Of a stretch of DNA of 64,000 bases, positions 42,413-55,922 are shown one piece after another; the first letter of the stretch is position 1; the number at the start of each line of letters is the position of its first letter. The position numbers were made by a program, and so were the translations under genes. Source of the DNA: Edolisoma coerulescens (Eukaryota; Chordata; Aves; Passeriformes; Campephagidae); contig VWZW01001044.1 in assembly GCA_013397115.1 (NCBI GenBank), positions 63,328 through 127,327 on the forward strand, in the 5' to 3' direction. The notes under the pieces were generated by a model. That model was not told where the DNA came from, ran no database searches, and saw only the letters and a program-made list of their open reading frames with translations.

Positions 42413-45400
42413 AGTTACTTTCCACAGAGAAGTATTTCCTGCATTTTAAATAATATCTTTGGCAGATGCTGACAGTGTGGATTTATGGGCAGATCAAGTG
42501 ATTTATTTAATTTTTAGAGATAGACATCTATCACATGTTCAACCACATACTCTGTTTTCCCCCAGCCTAGGTTTTGTGGAAGAATAAGGGAACCTGAACA
42601 TCCAGCACTAATTAAAAAACCAAACAAAGAAAAAGCCTGTTCTAAAAAGTTTTACAGATTTCTTTAAGGTGACTCTAATGGCTGCGTAAATAGATTTTGC
42701 TCCATCAGAAACCCAACCCATACAGAATCTTCGGTCCCTACCCTTTAACCCTGACTTTTTCAAGAGGAGAATGTGGACCACTGTCTCCTGCTGCTGCCTT
42801 TTTGTCCATGACCTTTCCTTGTAGGGAGCAAAACAACCCCAAAAGCTTTGTACATTCAGTGCCTTTAACTTGTGCTTTCCCCAAAGGTGCTCACGGGCTG
42901 GCCCAAGTGTTCCAAATAAAAACTTAATGTCAATTTAAGGAACAGCAACTCTCCAGCTTGGATTTTTTTTTTTTTTTTGCAGTATGTGGGTCTGGATATT
43001 CCCAGTTCAGCTGGATTATTGTTCTTCCAGATCCTGCAACTTTGTGAGGAGTCCCAATGACAGAAGCGTGAACAATAGAAAAACATTTTAAAAGCATGCA
43101 GTAAACCCACAGATCTCTAGGTTGTGTTTTAGATTGTAGGGGTGCTGCTGATTTCCTTGAAAGTTGTGAGATAAAGTTCCACAGCTCTTGATTAGTCCCT
43201 GTGGTTAATTGTTTCATCCCTGGGTCACAGGCTGCTGCTTCAGCCGCTATCCAGGAATGAGTTTAAAAACAAACAAAATGCTTTTGTTGCCTTAAGCCTC
43301 TAAGAGGATGAGGGTAGATGTCACTGTTTGAGGTTGTAACCTTGTATTTCTTGACAAAAGTGGCTTGAAGTAGCAGCAAATTATCTTCAGGACATCGTTT
43401 CTTTGTCTCTGTAATTAACTTCTACTGAAACGGCTGTGTTAATTATGTCCTCGCAGGGATTTAAAGGGTTGCAAATGAGAGTTGGGCAGGGGAGTATTTT
43501 TAAAGCTCGTGTACGGATTTAAGTAGGCAAAGCGAGGGGAAAAAAAAGAGTTTCCCTGAGGTGTGACACTGGATCCCGCTCTTTGGAAACAGATGTAGAA
43601 ATCCAGCAGTCTGCTGGGACTCAAAAGAGCACCTCAGAGTTGAAAACTCTTTTAAAAAGTCTCTAACTAAATGCAGCTGCTTTACACACAGCGATTGTCT
43701 TGCAAGCCAGAAACGTGTAGAAAGTTAACTCAGACAAAAGAAAAAGTGTAAACCTTTCCTTCCCCCAGCCCTGGAGAAAAAAAAAAAAAAGCCCTCAGTC
43801 ATCCTCAATTGCGAATTCGATGTTCACGCAGTTGTTGAGTGAAATGTTGTAGCTCCAACAGTTTTGAGGAATCTGCTTGGCTGAGGTTTTTTTTCTGCTG
43901 TCTCGGTGGGATGTTCTCACCTCGCTGTGGTACCCAGGTGATGGGTGCTGCTGCTTCCCGGGGGGAATTGCTCCCGGAGCCGAAGGAATCGCTGGCACAG
44001 CTGGGGAGTCTCACACGCGGCCGTGCGGAGGTGGAGGTGTGACGGTGATAACCCAGCCTGCATCCTGACAGGCTCCTCCGTATTGAAACACTTAATCGAG
44101 TATCAAATCGAGTTATTTCACCGTTAAGGTGCTGTCTTTGATCCAGCTTTCTGCTTTTAAGAATTAGCAACCCCCGTGCTGTGTCTTGAAACCAATTCTG
44201 GGTTGAATAATAAAGTGACTGCGTAGGGCTTTTGCCATCCTGGTTTCTTTTTCATTGTAATCAAGGAGATATTGAAAGTCGATGAATCTGCACATTTATA
44301 AACGGAGCAACAGTGAAATGAATAAATGAGAGCAGTTGTCTATGATTCTTTGTAAATAGCAACAAAATACTGGTGTTAGGTGAAGGATGCTTCTGTGGGG
44401 GTGGTGATTGCAGTCTTACGTCCTTTACGATGAAGTGCTTTAAAATTCCTGAAATTCTAAATTTGGTGTAAAGTTTCATTTAGTCAGGTGCTGCAGAAGA
44501 AGTGATATTTTTTTTGTGTCTGTTTACAAGCAGAGTGATTGCTGTCCTTGCCAGGAGTGTGGCATGTGAGAGGCTTGGACATGTTTAATGTCATTTAATT
44601 GGGCTGAAACGACAGGATGGACTGTGAAGTTTGCCAAGGTGGAAAAACCGAGTAATTTCAGCTTAAATATATATCACTAGTGTGTGATGTAATAATAAAG
44701 CTCTAAATATTACTATTATTTAATAGTAAAGTTCTTAGAAGTCCCCCAGGGAATATAATGTAAAATGAAAGAGCTTGCCTATATTTGGAATCTAATGCAA
44801 TGTGATATTGAAAATGGTGCTCTGCCAAAGTCAGGCAACTTGGGGAAAAGAAGTAGCTTGAGAAAGGAACCCTTTAGTGAGGAAAGCAATAACCCAGGCT
44901 CCTCAGCCTGCTTCCATGCCAGCATCCCGGGGTGAGGAAGATTGCTTTCCAGGATCCCCTCCTGAAGTGGAGACAGGGGAGTGCCACTGTTTCCAAGTAA
45001 ATCTGCAGGGCAGTCTATGAGAGGAAGTGCCTGGTGGCTTGTGGAAAGAATCCCATGGTTTGTGTTGCCGGGATGGACACAGATTTGGAGGATGATTGCT
45101 AGGTAGGATTCCTGAACAAATAGTGTGGAGTGTCACCAACAGGAGCAGGAAGCCACGGCACTGCCATGGAGGAGGGGCTGGCAGGGATAAATGGGCTGTG
45201 GGGCCAGGGCTGTGTGTACAGAGCTGAGCTCTCCCTGGTGTTTCACATTACGTGGAGTTCCCAAGGCAGGAGCAGAAGGAAGCTCAGGTCAAGGCTGCTT
45301 TGTTGCTTCACCGAGTTCCTTGGAGTCTTTGTGCTTGACATCCTGTTCTGACAAACCCCTTTGGAGAGCTGTGTGGAGTCTGGTTGATCAGAGAGGGGAA

Positions 45401-45601
45401 AGGACAGCACAAAATGGCCTTGCAGGACGTGTCCTGTATCATGGTGTTGGAGGGGGCTGGGTGCTGTGTCCCTGCTGGCCGGAATGTGCCAATTTGGTGG
45501 TGCTGGTCCAGGCCTGGCTTAACCCACCTGGGCCCTGCTGAGGTCTTCTGGTCTCTTTGCTCTTGGGACCAGTGACAGGGCTCTGGGAAATGGCTCAGGC
45601 T
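42413..45601 (+). other. ROR1: Presumed ROR1 intron 1
   Basis: AT-rich intronic sequence with an 18-T run near 42963 and a 14-A run near 43774. I see no exon, RNA gene or recognised transposon. Confidence 0.55.
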
Positions 45602-45838
45602 GAGTCAGGGCAGGTTTAGGCTGGATATCAGGAAAAAAGTTCTTGCCCCAGAGGGTGCTGGGCACTGCCCAGGCTCCCCAGGGAATGGGCGCAACCCCAA
45701 GGCTGCCAGAGCTCCAGGAGCGTTTGGACAACGCTCTCAGGGACAGGGTGGGATTGTTGGGGTGTCTCTGCAGGGCCAGCAGTTGGACTGGAAGATCCTT
45801 TTGGGTTCCTTCCAGCTCAAGATTCTCCGATTCTGTGA
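45602..45838 (+). mobile_element. CR1 LINE fragment
   Basis: The copy closely matches the one at 26735, sharing TTTAGGCTGGATATCAGG, GCTGCCAGAGCTCCAGGAGCG and TTGGACAACGCTCTCAGG, and ends CCGATTCTGTG. The close similarity makes these two the youngest-looking CR1 copies here. Confidence 0.92.
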
Positions 45839-48800
45839 TGTCACACTGGAGACAGGAATCCTGGGCGTATTTATTATGCCTTGGGAACGTTGAAGGCAAA
45901 GAAAATCTGTCTGCTGTTTGTGTCAGGGAAAGCTAAAAAAAATAATAAATAAGGCAAGTCCCTGTGTGTACAGGCGAGCCACTCTGCCCAGGAGCTGGAG
46001 AAGTGCTGGTAACTTTGTGCAGATGTTCCACGGTCTCTCTAAGCCCTGCTGATGCTCTGGGCTGTACAGAGATGTGCTTTCACTCACTCACAGGTATTTG
46101 GGACTAGCTTTAAGTTAGGACTTTGCCATCCCAATGTGCACTGGGAAAGCTTCAAAACTGGATGAGTTCTTGAGAAAAGTTCCTGCAGGCTCCGGGGGAA
46201 GTCTGCATTTTATTAAAAGCTTTTTTTCAAGCTGCTCAGGTCATGTGCTGAAACTGATACGGCACGAGGGCTTCCTGTGACCTTCTGCTCCTTCCCTCCC
46301 AGGGCTGTCCCTGGTGCGTCCCCCTGTCCCGTTCCCAGATGCTCTGTCTGTCTGCAGCAGAGCCCTGAAGAGCAGAGCCCTGAACATCTGCTGCAGGCAG
46401 ATCCAGGAAGGAGCTGGAACTGTGGGGCTGTGAGCCGGAGCACAGCAGCAGGCCATGGGAAATGGAGAGATCAGAGATAAGCGAGGGAAAAGCGCTCGGC
46501 AGCTTTGTAACCTCCTCGCCCATTCCCTCCAGAGACTGGGAGTAGAGCAGGGGATGCTTTTCCTACCCTGGGAACTTGAGATTGGCTCTGGAAGGATGTG
46601 CACTTCCACAGTCACAGTGTGAACATTCCTCTGCAAAGCTGCTCTGGTGGCCCAATCCCCCCTGAAGATGCTGAGCCAGGCTTTAGAGGATGGAGGGTGT
46701 AAATGTAATGAGCTGCCTGAGGGTGTCCGTACATAACACCATGGCTACTGCTGCACAGTGAGAACACGTGCTGGAGAAGGAGGGTTTGGGGTTTGGGTGG
46801 CCTTCATTTCAAAATTCTTGAGGGCCTTTAGCTCTTATCATGTTGACATTCACTCTTGTGGAACATTTAACTTGTAGAGGGGGTTTGTTCTCTCCCTGAA
46901 TTCGGTTTCAGTCATTCTGTCCTCAAAGATAAGTGTGATTGTGAACACACAGAGGTCTCTAGGAGAAGACAGAAACTTGGTCAGGTGATAAAATTAAAAT
47001 CAATGTTAGACCTAAGATTAGATCTGGTTTTGATCAAGTGAGGACCTCTTTGCAAAACCTCTGTCAACCTTTCTCCTCATGGAGAGAGCTCATCCTCGTT
47101 GTACAGGGAATATCTCACCTGTGACACCTTTAGAGAGTTAATGTATATCTGAGCCCTGTGCAGTCTGCACTGCATTTACAACAGCTCTTGCCTCTCCCAG
47201 TTTTTCCTGTAAGGGGTCAGTTATCATGGGTGAACATCTCTTCTCCAAAATTAACTTGGCTTCAAATGAAAGGAAGTGTCTTTATAATTGTTTTGTTTAC
47301 TCTGAAGTACTTGATGTGCTGTATAAGGAACAAGCATTCTGTGCGTTTTCATTTTACATTTTTTTGGGTATACGTTAATTATTCATTCCATATGTTTTGA
47401 TTTTTCTTTATAAAACACATTATCTCCCTGTGAATTTAATGAAAAATCTGTAGCATGATGGAGACATCTCTTTTTCTCCAGAACGTGCTGAGTGGAGAGA
47501 GCACCACGTTGAGCTCTGCTTTCAGTGTGTTTCACCTACAGTGACAAGAGGTCATTTAATTCCCAGCTGATTGTCAGGAAGATGGATTTCTATCATTAAA
47601 TGCTTTCAGGAGGCCAAGGAATAGCTCGTGGTGGACCTTTGCTTCTGCCTGCTGGCATCTCTGAGGCTGCAACACTTCATGCTCACCAGAGGATGTTTCT
47701 GAACTGAGGGCCCCTGACTTTTACATTCACTTTTCTTGGCAGCCTGACAGAGCCCAAGTCTGGCAACCTTTGTAAGTGAGATGCAACAAGCCTCACTTAT
47801 TCCAGCTATTGCTCTGTCACTGTGTTTTTAATTTACTGTAATTCAATAACTGTCACAATGCTGGAGTAAATAAATGGCCTGTGAACATTCTCATAGACCT
47901 TGGGCGTCCAGCTCAGGGCAAGATTTAGCTTTTAATTAACACTGTCCATGAGATTTATTGTTAAAATTGCATCCTTTTAAATAAGTCAATCTGAAGTTGA
48001 TTAAGAGATGAATAATTGAAACCTGGTGGGGGATAACAGAATGCATTCTGGTGGATGCAGCAGTGGAGCAGCTTTGGAGCTCCTGACCCCTTTTCTCCTG
48101 AGTTTTGGGTCATTCCCATAAGCTGGATGTTGTCATTATCTTTTCTGTGCAGGGTTTGTTGCTCTGTGTGGAAAAAAATGTATTTTTTGGTACATTAAGA
48201 ACAGTAGCATTTTACCTGTGTATAAGCTGCATTCTTACTACAGCAGAGAGCTTTAGGAAGGCCTTGGGACACCCTGGTGAAAACCCTTAAAAGGTTTTTG
48301 CTTCTTTCAGTCCCCTCTGCTACAGAAATTCTCCAAAAAGAGGCCCAGGCAAGGGGAGAGGCTGTAAAGGCATCCTCTCACTATAGAGGAATCTTTGTCA
48401 TTAGCAAAATTGTATTTCATCAGCGATTAAAAGAAAATACTGTCCTGATTTTCTTGTGTTATGTAGGGAGAGATGATATCTGAGTTTCCCTTTTCCTTTT
48501 GAGAGCCTGTTTGTAGGATGCGATTTATGTTCTTGCATTCTCTGTTTATGATTGATCTTTTTTTAAATCCTAATGAGTATTTCTGACTCTGTGTAGTGAG
48601 CAGCAGTAAAATGTTTACAAACTTGAGAGTATTTTATGTGCAGAACTTGAATAATTTCCTCTTAAAATCTGTCTCCTCCTTTTCCCAGCAGCAAATATTG
48701 TCCTGATATGAGGAGCTGTGTGACCAACCCCTCACACTTCAGGCTGAAAACCTCCAGGGAATGTCAATATCAATATTTTGTTGGTTGAGCTGTTCAGGGT

Positions 48801-50852
48801 GAGACAGATTAGGCTGGGCATTAAGTGAACTGGTCCATTCCTTACTTCCTGAACTGGTTTCACTGGGGAGCCACATTTGACACACTTGTGGCTCTGCTTT
48901 CAACATTTCTGTAGGTCCTAATGGTTCTGGGGAAGTTCTTTGACCTGTCTTGAAAATTTCAGAAGTTGAGAATTGGTACTGGGGGAAGGAGAAAAGGTGG
49001 TCTCAGTGTCGACAGCAGGTAAAGTGAATTTTCAGGGAATTTCTTCAATAAAAGAGAGACCACCTGCAAACTGACAGCTTTTCCTTGCCATGAGGCCTTT
49101 GGTTGGGTAACAATCTCTCATTGTGGTGGAAGTGACTCCCGTAAACAGGACACCTCTACAAGGATTTTTGGGAATCTGAACATTTAAGGTTGCTCTATTG
49201 TCACTTCTGGGGTGTGTTTGGTTCCCTTATCCAAGAGAGAAGACTCAGTTCTCTTCAGTTCTCTCATCCAAGGCCATTCTGAAGACTCTGGGCTTGGAGC
49301 TCTCAAACACTGGGTGTATTTTTTGGTCTCTGTTATATTTATTGTGGAGCACCTCTGGTACATCCAACTTTAAAAATCCACAGGTAGCTCCAAGAGCAAT
49401 CCCCTTTCTCAGAGAGTTTTGACAGAATGCAGCACCAAAGTCTTAACTGGGGTTGTCCTCTGTCAGTAAATGAGTGAAGCTGTGGCCTCAGGCATCCCAG
49501 CCCATCCAGCAGGGTCACAGCAGGGACAGCAATGCTGGCACTGCCTTTGCTCTGGGAAAATCAGAGTTCAGGCTTCTGCACAGGTTTGTACATCAGGTGT
49601 TGTTTATTTTGTTGTCAGCTCTACAGAAATCCCCTACCCAAACCCTGTAATTGTCGGATGTTCTGTTATCCTATTCCTCCTGCCAGTTATTATCTCCTGA
49701 GATTATCAAGGGTAACTTCACCTGGACTAATTGTAATAACTGACAAGGCCTGAGGGGAAGAATTCTGTCTCGGCAGTGCAGGGAGGGATTAAGTGTGTAT
49801 ATATTCCATGTAATTTGCTGAGAGGTGTCTATGTACAGATCTGTCAGAAGAACTGTAAAATCGTTTGAAATGTTGCAAGGGATGGATGTGTGGTGATAGG
49901 AGGCTCAACTTTCTTTAGCTTTTGTGGCATTATCCCACTGAAGTGAATTTTATAGGCTTTTTTGTGCCCTTGCCTGTATAAGCTGGTGTCAGGCTCCTTG
50001 AGAAGGCACTTATGTTCTTGAAGGATTATTGTGCTAATTTAGCTTTCATTTCATCAGGTATCAAGGCTTGATATTATCCTGCTGTTTGTTGCTGTGTTCT
50101 TACTGGGAATTACTGACACCAGAGATGTTGGGGATTACACCGAAGATGACTGAGGTGCAGCAGGGAAATAGTTTTTGATCTTTACTTGCTTTGCTGTCTT
50201 AAAGATCCTACAAGATCCTAAAGATCCTGGTTTATGCCTCAGTCATTCAGCAGTGCTGATTAAGACAGTCAATCTGAGCAGCAGAGCCTGACAGATTTTC
50301 TGCCAGAATCCTTGGGAGGATGCATGTAATGAATCTTTTACTAACTTTAGTGGGCAGTTGCTTTCAGCCAGCTGAAATATTTCCTGTGTAAAGGAAGACA
50401 GGCTTTCCACGTGAAAGTCACGATGGGCCCACCCCTGGTGTGGGATATTATTGCCTTAAAAGAGCCCCAAAGAATGAACTCAGTCCTGCTAATGATGGTA
50501 CTTGTTACTAGTACACAAAGAAAGTACACTGAAAATTTACTTTGGTGTATTTTCCTTATTTTTAGAATCAAGTCCATTTTTTTTTCCCTAGAAAATGCTT
50601 TTGCTGCTTTGTTTCCAGACACACTTCATCCAGCAGTGAACCAGGGCAGAGTGTCCTGGAATATTTTATCCTGAAAAGCAGGGAAGTGCAGTTGCTCTCA
50701 TGGACTTTGTTGGACTCAAAGTACACGTGGTGCTTAAAGAAATGGGAGAAATGTTTTGTTTTGCTGCATTACACTGCTCCAGCTCCTGAGTGCTTCCCAA
50801 CATCTTTGGTGTCCAAGTGGACACTGGTACCACTGAGATGATTTTTGTCCTT
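45839..50852 (+). other. ROR1: Presumed ROR1 intron 1
   Basis: About 5 kb with no recognised transposon. A short imperfect tandem of AAGATCCTA (three copies) lies at 50202-50228. The AT-rich segment 47820-48020 is a candidate conserved element, unproven. Confidence 0.5.
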
Positions 50853-51109
50853 GATGCCTAAAGTGGCCACCTAAAAAACAGAGACTAGACAGGGATAAGG
50901 GGATAAGGGCAGGGATTTATTTGAAGGCCTTCAAGGTCCACCCTGGGCAGGCCAGAGGCAACACCCAAGATGGACCCCGAGTCATGGATTCTTCACACTT
51001 TTATAAATTTGGTTCATTTGCATATCAGGGTTAATTCTCCGATTAAAACTTCAGTTAATGATGTAATTTCCCCAAGCTTACCCCCCTTCCTAAGATGTTG
51101 GTTTACACA
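50853..51109 (-). mobile_element. Probable solo LTR of an endogenous retrovirus, antisense
   Basis: Read on the minus strand, the segment starts near TGTAAACC and ends near TTTAGGCA (TG...CA). A TATA-like TTTATAAAAG (plus-strand 50998-51007) is followed about 80 nt later by AATAAA (plus-strand 50916-50921), the U3-R-U5 order of an LTR. An octamer-like ATGCAAAT lies upstream of the TATA. No target-site duplication or internal retroviral gene is visible. The family is not identified. Confidence 0.45.
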
Positions 51110-54100
51110 TTTTGGGCCTGGGACAATCTGGGTGTCCTTGGAGAGCAAACCTAGAGAGGTTTGTTGTGTCTGACCAGCGTGAGAGAACAGCAGCTCACAG
51201 GGCACAAGAAACTTCAGAGTTACACACTGGGCAGTACAGGATTTGTGTATAAAAATATAAAAGTTAAAACCTAAGGCATCTTCCTGTGGGTTTTTGTCCT
51301 GGGGTTGTGCCGGTGCCCCTTTCCCCAGAGCTGGGAAATGCCCTCTGCAGAACATGTGAAACTTGAATACTTGGGATTTTGTCTTCAAGCAGGATCTGGT
51401 GTTCCCTTTGCTTCCTGCACCAAATGCCATGGGAGAAGGGATGGTTTTGATCTGTGTGTGATGTGGGGCTGGCTCAGCTTGCAGGGATGAAAGACGAGTG
51501 TCACTTCCAGCGCTGGCTGTGGGAGCACACGGGGTCGGTTCTTCCATGGCAGGACAAAGCCAGGGCTTTGCATACAGGAAAAAAGCTGCTCGGGGGGATT
51601 GGATTTCTCCAAACAAAATATTATCCAAAAATATTCATGGGGCTCAAATGAGCAGCCAAATGCAAATGGTTGCACTTTTTGTTCCATATATGTTCTCATG
51701 CTCTCTACCAACCTTAACCATAATATCCCAATTTTTCCTCCAAAAATGTGTACTAGGAAATCAAAAGGCATCTAATTTGCCTACTAATAAATAATACAGA
51801 ATTCAGTTAAATCCTAATGAAAAGACACTGTTTCTGTGAGGAGTATTTCCCAGACTGAACGTGGGACTTGAAATAATTTCCCAATTTTAACTCCATTTGT
51901 GTGTCAGGAAAATATTTGCAGTACTTAGTGAAAGCTGTTGCAACTTGAGACAATATTTATTCTTGAAACCTATATTTAATAATTGCATGTGCAGTTTAAG
52001 GAGAGCAATAGTTCTCTGAGCAAGAACTTTTCACATTTTGGAGGAGTATAAAGATAAAAAAGGAAATGTTTAATGCTGTGTGTTTAAATTTTGACTGGGA
52101 AGCAATTCCTGTTTCAGTCTCTTACGTGGCTTTTTTGGCTTTTATTACTTTTCTCATCACTGCACAGAGTTCTGAAATGAGTGATTTTTGTGTATGTAGA
52201 GAAAGGATTTTATAATCTTCAGGATTTTTCTGTTTTGCCTGAATCTACCAAACATTTGTTCAGATGAAGTGAAAGGGGAGGCAGCTTCAAGTGTCTCTTT
52301 CCTGTTGCACAGAGCTTGATCCTTTCTTGAGTTCTGCAGAATTTCCTACTTTGAGCCAAGCTAGGAAACATTTTAGATACTTTGTGTTCATTCATCTTTG
52401 ATGTTTGGGATTTGGGACTTCTGTGGTTTATTTTGGACATAAGCCCAGGTGAAAATGTGCTGGAAAAGGGGTGCACCTGGCAGGGGAGGGTCTGGCAGCT
52501 CTTTTCTGGCCTGCACCAACACCTTCTGACCTGGGCCAGTTTTAATCCAAGAATTTCGGGGGTTTCCATCTCATTTCTGCATACTGAGATGTCTGAAGGT
52601 GCACAAGGGTCACCTCTGGAGAGCACAAGCACTAAATATTTGGAAATTCGCTGTTAATGCCTGCTTGCCAGGGTGGATTTTTTTGTTATTTTTTGGGGTT
52701 TTTTGTGTGTTTTAATGACAAACTTGCCCTTTGTGGGACCGACTTGTTGAGCTTTGGAGGCGAAACGGCGTGCACTGAACTTTGGGATTTGCTGTGTCTT
52801 GGGTAAAAGGCTTATTCAGAAACGCTGGGAGGTTTGAAGGCACCATCCCACAGTGTGCAGCTGCTTTTTCACTCACATTCCTTCGGAGGAACAGAGCACA
52901 CTTGGGACTGCGCCTTTGAGCTGCTCTGATGGATCATTTCTATTGGCAATTCAAGGTCCTGGGGGGTTGTTTGGGTTTCAGTGGATTCTTGTGTCAGCCA
53001 ACAACTGCTTCGATGTTTTCTATTAACATCCCTTTCATTTTGGGAATGTGCTTTGCTTAATTGCATCTTTAAAGCCACAGGAGGATATTTTGACCAAACC
53101 TGTTCTTCCTTTCACTCATGTAAATTCAGAATAAATGCATCCTGTACCCAATGCTGGTAATGAATTGTTGAAGAGTCCATGCTAAATGCTCCCTCACATA
53201 CTTTGCATGCATTTTATTTTTAAAAAATCCTGTTTAAATGCATTTTTTGGTATGCATGGGGCAGTTAGAGTTTACCTGAACCCCTGATGTGGTGTTAGAG
53301 ATGTGCTGGAGTTCAATCCTTATGTGCACATGAGGAACAGCAGAGAAACACAAGCCATGAAGTCCTGCAGCAGTGCCAGCTCCTCAGTTGGTTTGTGTTT
53401 ATAAGCAGATGCTGCTGCTTTAATCTGGGGAGAGATTGGTGCATTATCCACAGAGGGGCTGATTTACCAAGAGATGCAATCAATTTGTTTCCAAGCACAG
53501 ACATGTCGGGGCTAATACAATACAGGCACACCAATAACAATGCACTTTTCAGTGCTTTCTTCTTATTTTCCATTTTTTAGTGGCTGGGGTTATTAAATAA
53601 GATAAAAAGTCCATCTGTACCACTCCACTTTTTCAGGGGAGAAGGTACTGGTGGGCAGGATTACACATGTTCATGTGCCCAGACCCTGCAGGGGTATTAA
53701 CAAATGAAAAATCTGCAATATTATTTGTCATGGCAGCTACAATGATTGACCTGTTTTTCTTTCAGAAACTTTGTTTATATTAGAAGCTTTATATCTCAAA
53801 TAAAATTAGTTTTATGTGAACGGGAACTACGCTGGTGATGATTTAGTTTAGAAAATAATGTCAACACCCCAAAGGATTCCTGCTCTTTGATTTTTCCAGT
53901 GTCCAATGGAAGCCTTGGGTGGGGGCTGGATAATGTCTCGTTCTGACTTCTGTTGCACCACACAGAGAAGTGTCTTGACAGCTTCCAAACCAATAATATC
54001 TTACTTATGTTTTAATATATGAATAACAGCCCAGGCTTTCTAGAGATTATCTTGCTGTAACGCAGTTCGGTAACATGCTGCAGCCAGATGAATGGAAACC

Positions 54101-55700
54101 CTTCAGCATTTGGAAGAAGGGGAATATATCCCTTTTATAAATGTGTGCTGTAGCAGGGATGTGCAGGAACGTCGTTTCACTGAGCCACGCTTGTGTTCTT
54201 TTAATTAAGAGGTGCAGTTAGCAGAGCACATGATACTCCTTCCTCCTCATGCTGTTTCTTTCCTCTTTTCTAATCTCTGCTCTCCAGTGTGGTTTTTCTT
54301 CTTCACGGTCCTTGGGAGTCTTGTTTTTTCAAAGGGATCCCCTGCTGACTATTCCGAGGTCTGTTTAAGCAGTTTCTTCAGCCTGATTTAAAAGAAGTTG
54401 TTCCCTTTGATTACTGAAATCATTCCACTGCTGTCTGTTGGTGTCTTTGTGGTGGCAGAGATGGGGAAGAGGCCAAAGAGCTGCTGGTGCTTCTCTGTCC
54501 ATCTGCTGTGGTGATGTCCTTGGGATCCCTGGGCTGTCGCCGAGGCTGGGGGCTGTGACGATGAGTCTTGGCAAGGACAGACTGTTGGGAGGCTCTTCTG
54601 GGCAAACTGGTGCTGGAAGAGCTGGAAAAGGGTGTTGCTGCAGATGTCTCTGGTGGTTCCCAGCAGGCAAATCCTGTGGCAGGGTCTGATGTTTTATCAG
54701 CCACAGCAAGAAGTGAGAACTCCTCCTGCTGATCTTCTTCCCCAGGCAGTGGCTGTGGGGAGGGAAAACACCCCAAGCTGTTACCTCCTCCTCGGGGCTG
54801 GTTTGATTTCCCCTTTCCTATCAGCCTCCTTTGCCCCTTTGCGTTTGCCTTTTTCCTTCTGTTGCCAGTGAATGGTGCTGATTTATTCTTCTCTTGAGGA
54901 AAACTTTGAAAATAGCAGCTCTGCTTTTCATGTACTATCTGCTGGTTCCTAGACGGCCGTGGTGGCAGAATCTCAGTGCTCAAACTGGGGACATCTGTGT
55001 TTGTTCAAGGAACAACAGGGGATGCAGCGGGATGGGAAAGAGATGAAGTTTGCTGAGGCACCAGGAACTGGCAGGATAACTTAAAGAAAGTGTTAAATAA
55101 CAATCACTGCTCAAGGCCCCAGTCCAGCAGAGCACTTACCCGTAGATCAGAACTGTAAACAGTGCAGTTGATTTAAATGGGCCCAGGTTTGTGTTTAGCC
55201 CTAGATCCCGCCTGAGTGCCTTCCTGGAGCAGGGCCTAAGTGAGTGAGACTTGGAGTTGTTTCTCATTTACAGGAGTGAGACTCGAAAGTGAGACCTGAC
55301 TGGTGCTTAGTGGTGTCCTGGGGCATCCCGGAGCTCACAGAGGCTTTTTAGGGCTCTACCCCTGCTGCTGCTTTTCCTGCCACTTGCAGAAGTGCTGCTT
55401 TTTCCTCACTTGTTTTCCTGCCCCCAAGTCCAATGGCCTCTGCAGAATGGGAATCTGACAGATGCAAATCATTCATTGCGTGCCAGGGCAGTGGTGTCAC
55501 TGGTCACGTTTTTTCAAGGGCCTCAGCCCAATTTGGGTGGTGGAATATGGACGCTGAAACCTGGGTTGCAGAAAGATTCTCCAGCTTTCTGCCTCTGTCT
55601 GTGAGGAAGTCTTTGCTTTCTCACAGACACTGGCTGAAAAACAGTTAAAAGTTTCTGTAAACAAATCCCTTTATCTTGCAAGTTGTTTTGCAGCTACTGT
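51110..55700 (+). other. ROR1: Presumed ROR1 intron 1
   Basis: Mostly AT-rich, with no CR1. It contains a 187-codon open frame on the minus strand (54420-54983), discussed under findings, and a 204-codon minus-strand frame (51014-51628) that overlaps the LTR-like segment and looks spurious. Confidence 0.5.
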
Positions 55701-55922
55701 TGTGGTTCTAACTAGAAAATATTTAGAAATAAGTGTCTTAGAATTTGGCCAATCCCCTCAAGGGGTGGAAGGCCAAAAGACCAATTACCTTATGCCATTT
55801 AACACACTTTTGAGAACTAACATATAAAAGCCTTTAAAAAATTATTAAATCTTCTTCCTTTCATCTCTAAAACTTAAACTTTGCGTGTTTCTTCTCTCGC
55901 CGTCCCCGGCTCAACAGCGACA
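55701..55922 (+). mobile_element. LTR-like segment, sense
   Basis: The segment opens TGTGGTTCTAAC and closes CAACAGCGACA (TG...CA). It has a CCAAT-type GGCCAATCC, a TATA box TATAAAAG at 55823-55830, ATTAAA at 55844-55849 and a CpG-bearing end, all in LTR order over 222 bp. I see no flanking duplication and no retroviral gene, so at most it is a solo LTR. Confidence 0.4.

Noticed and set aside
51014..51628. 204-codon minus-strand frame
   Set aside because: It reads into the LTR-like segment and shows no retroviral or host protein motif.
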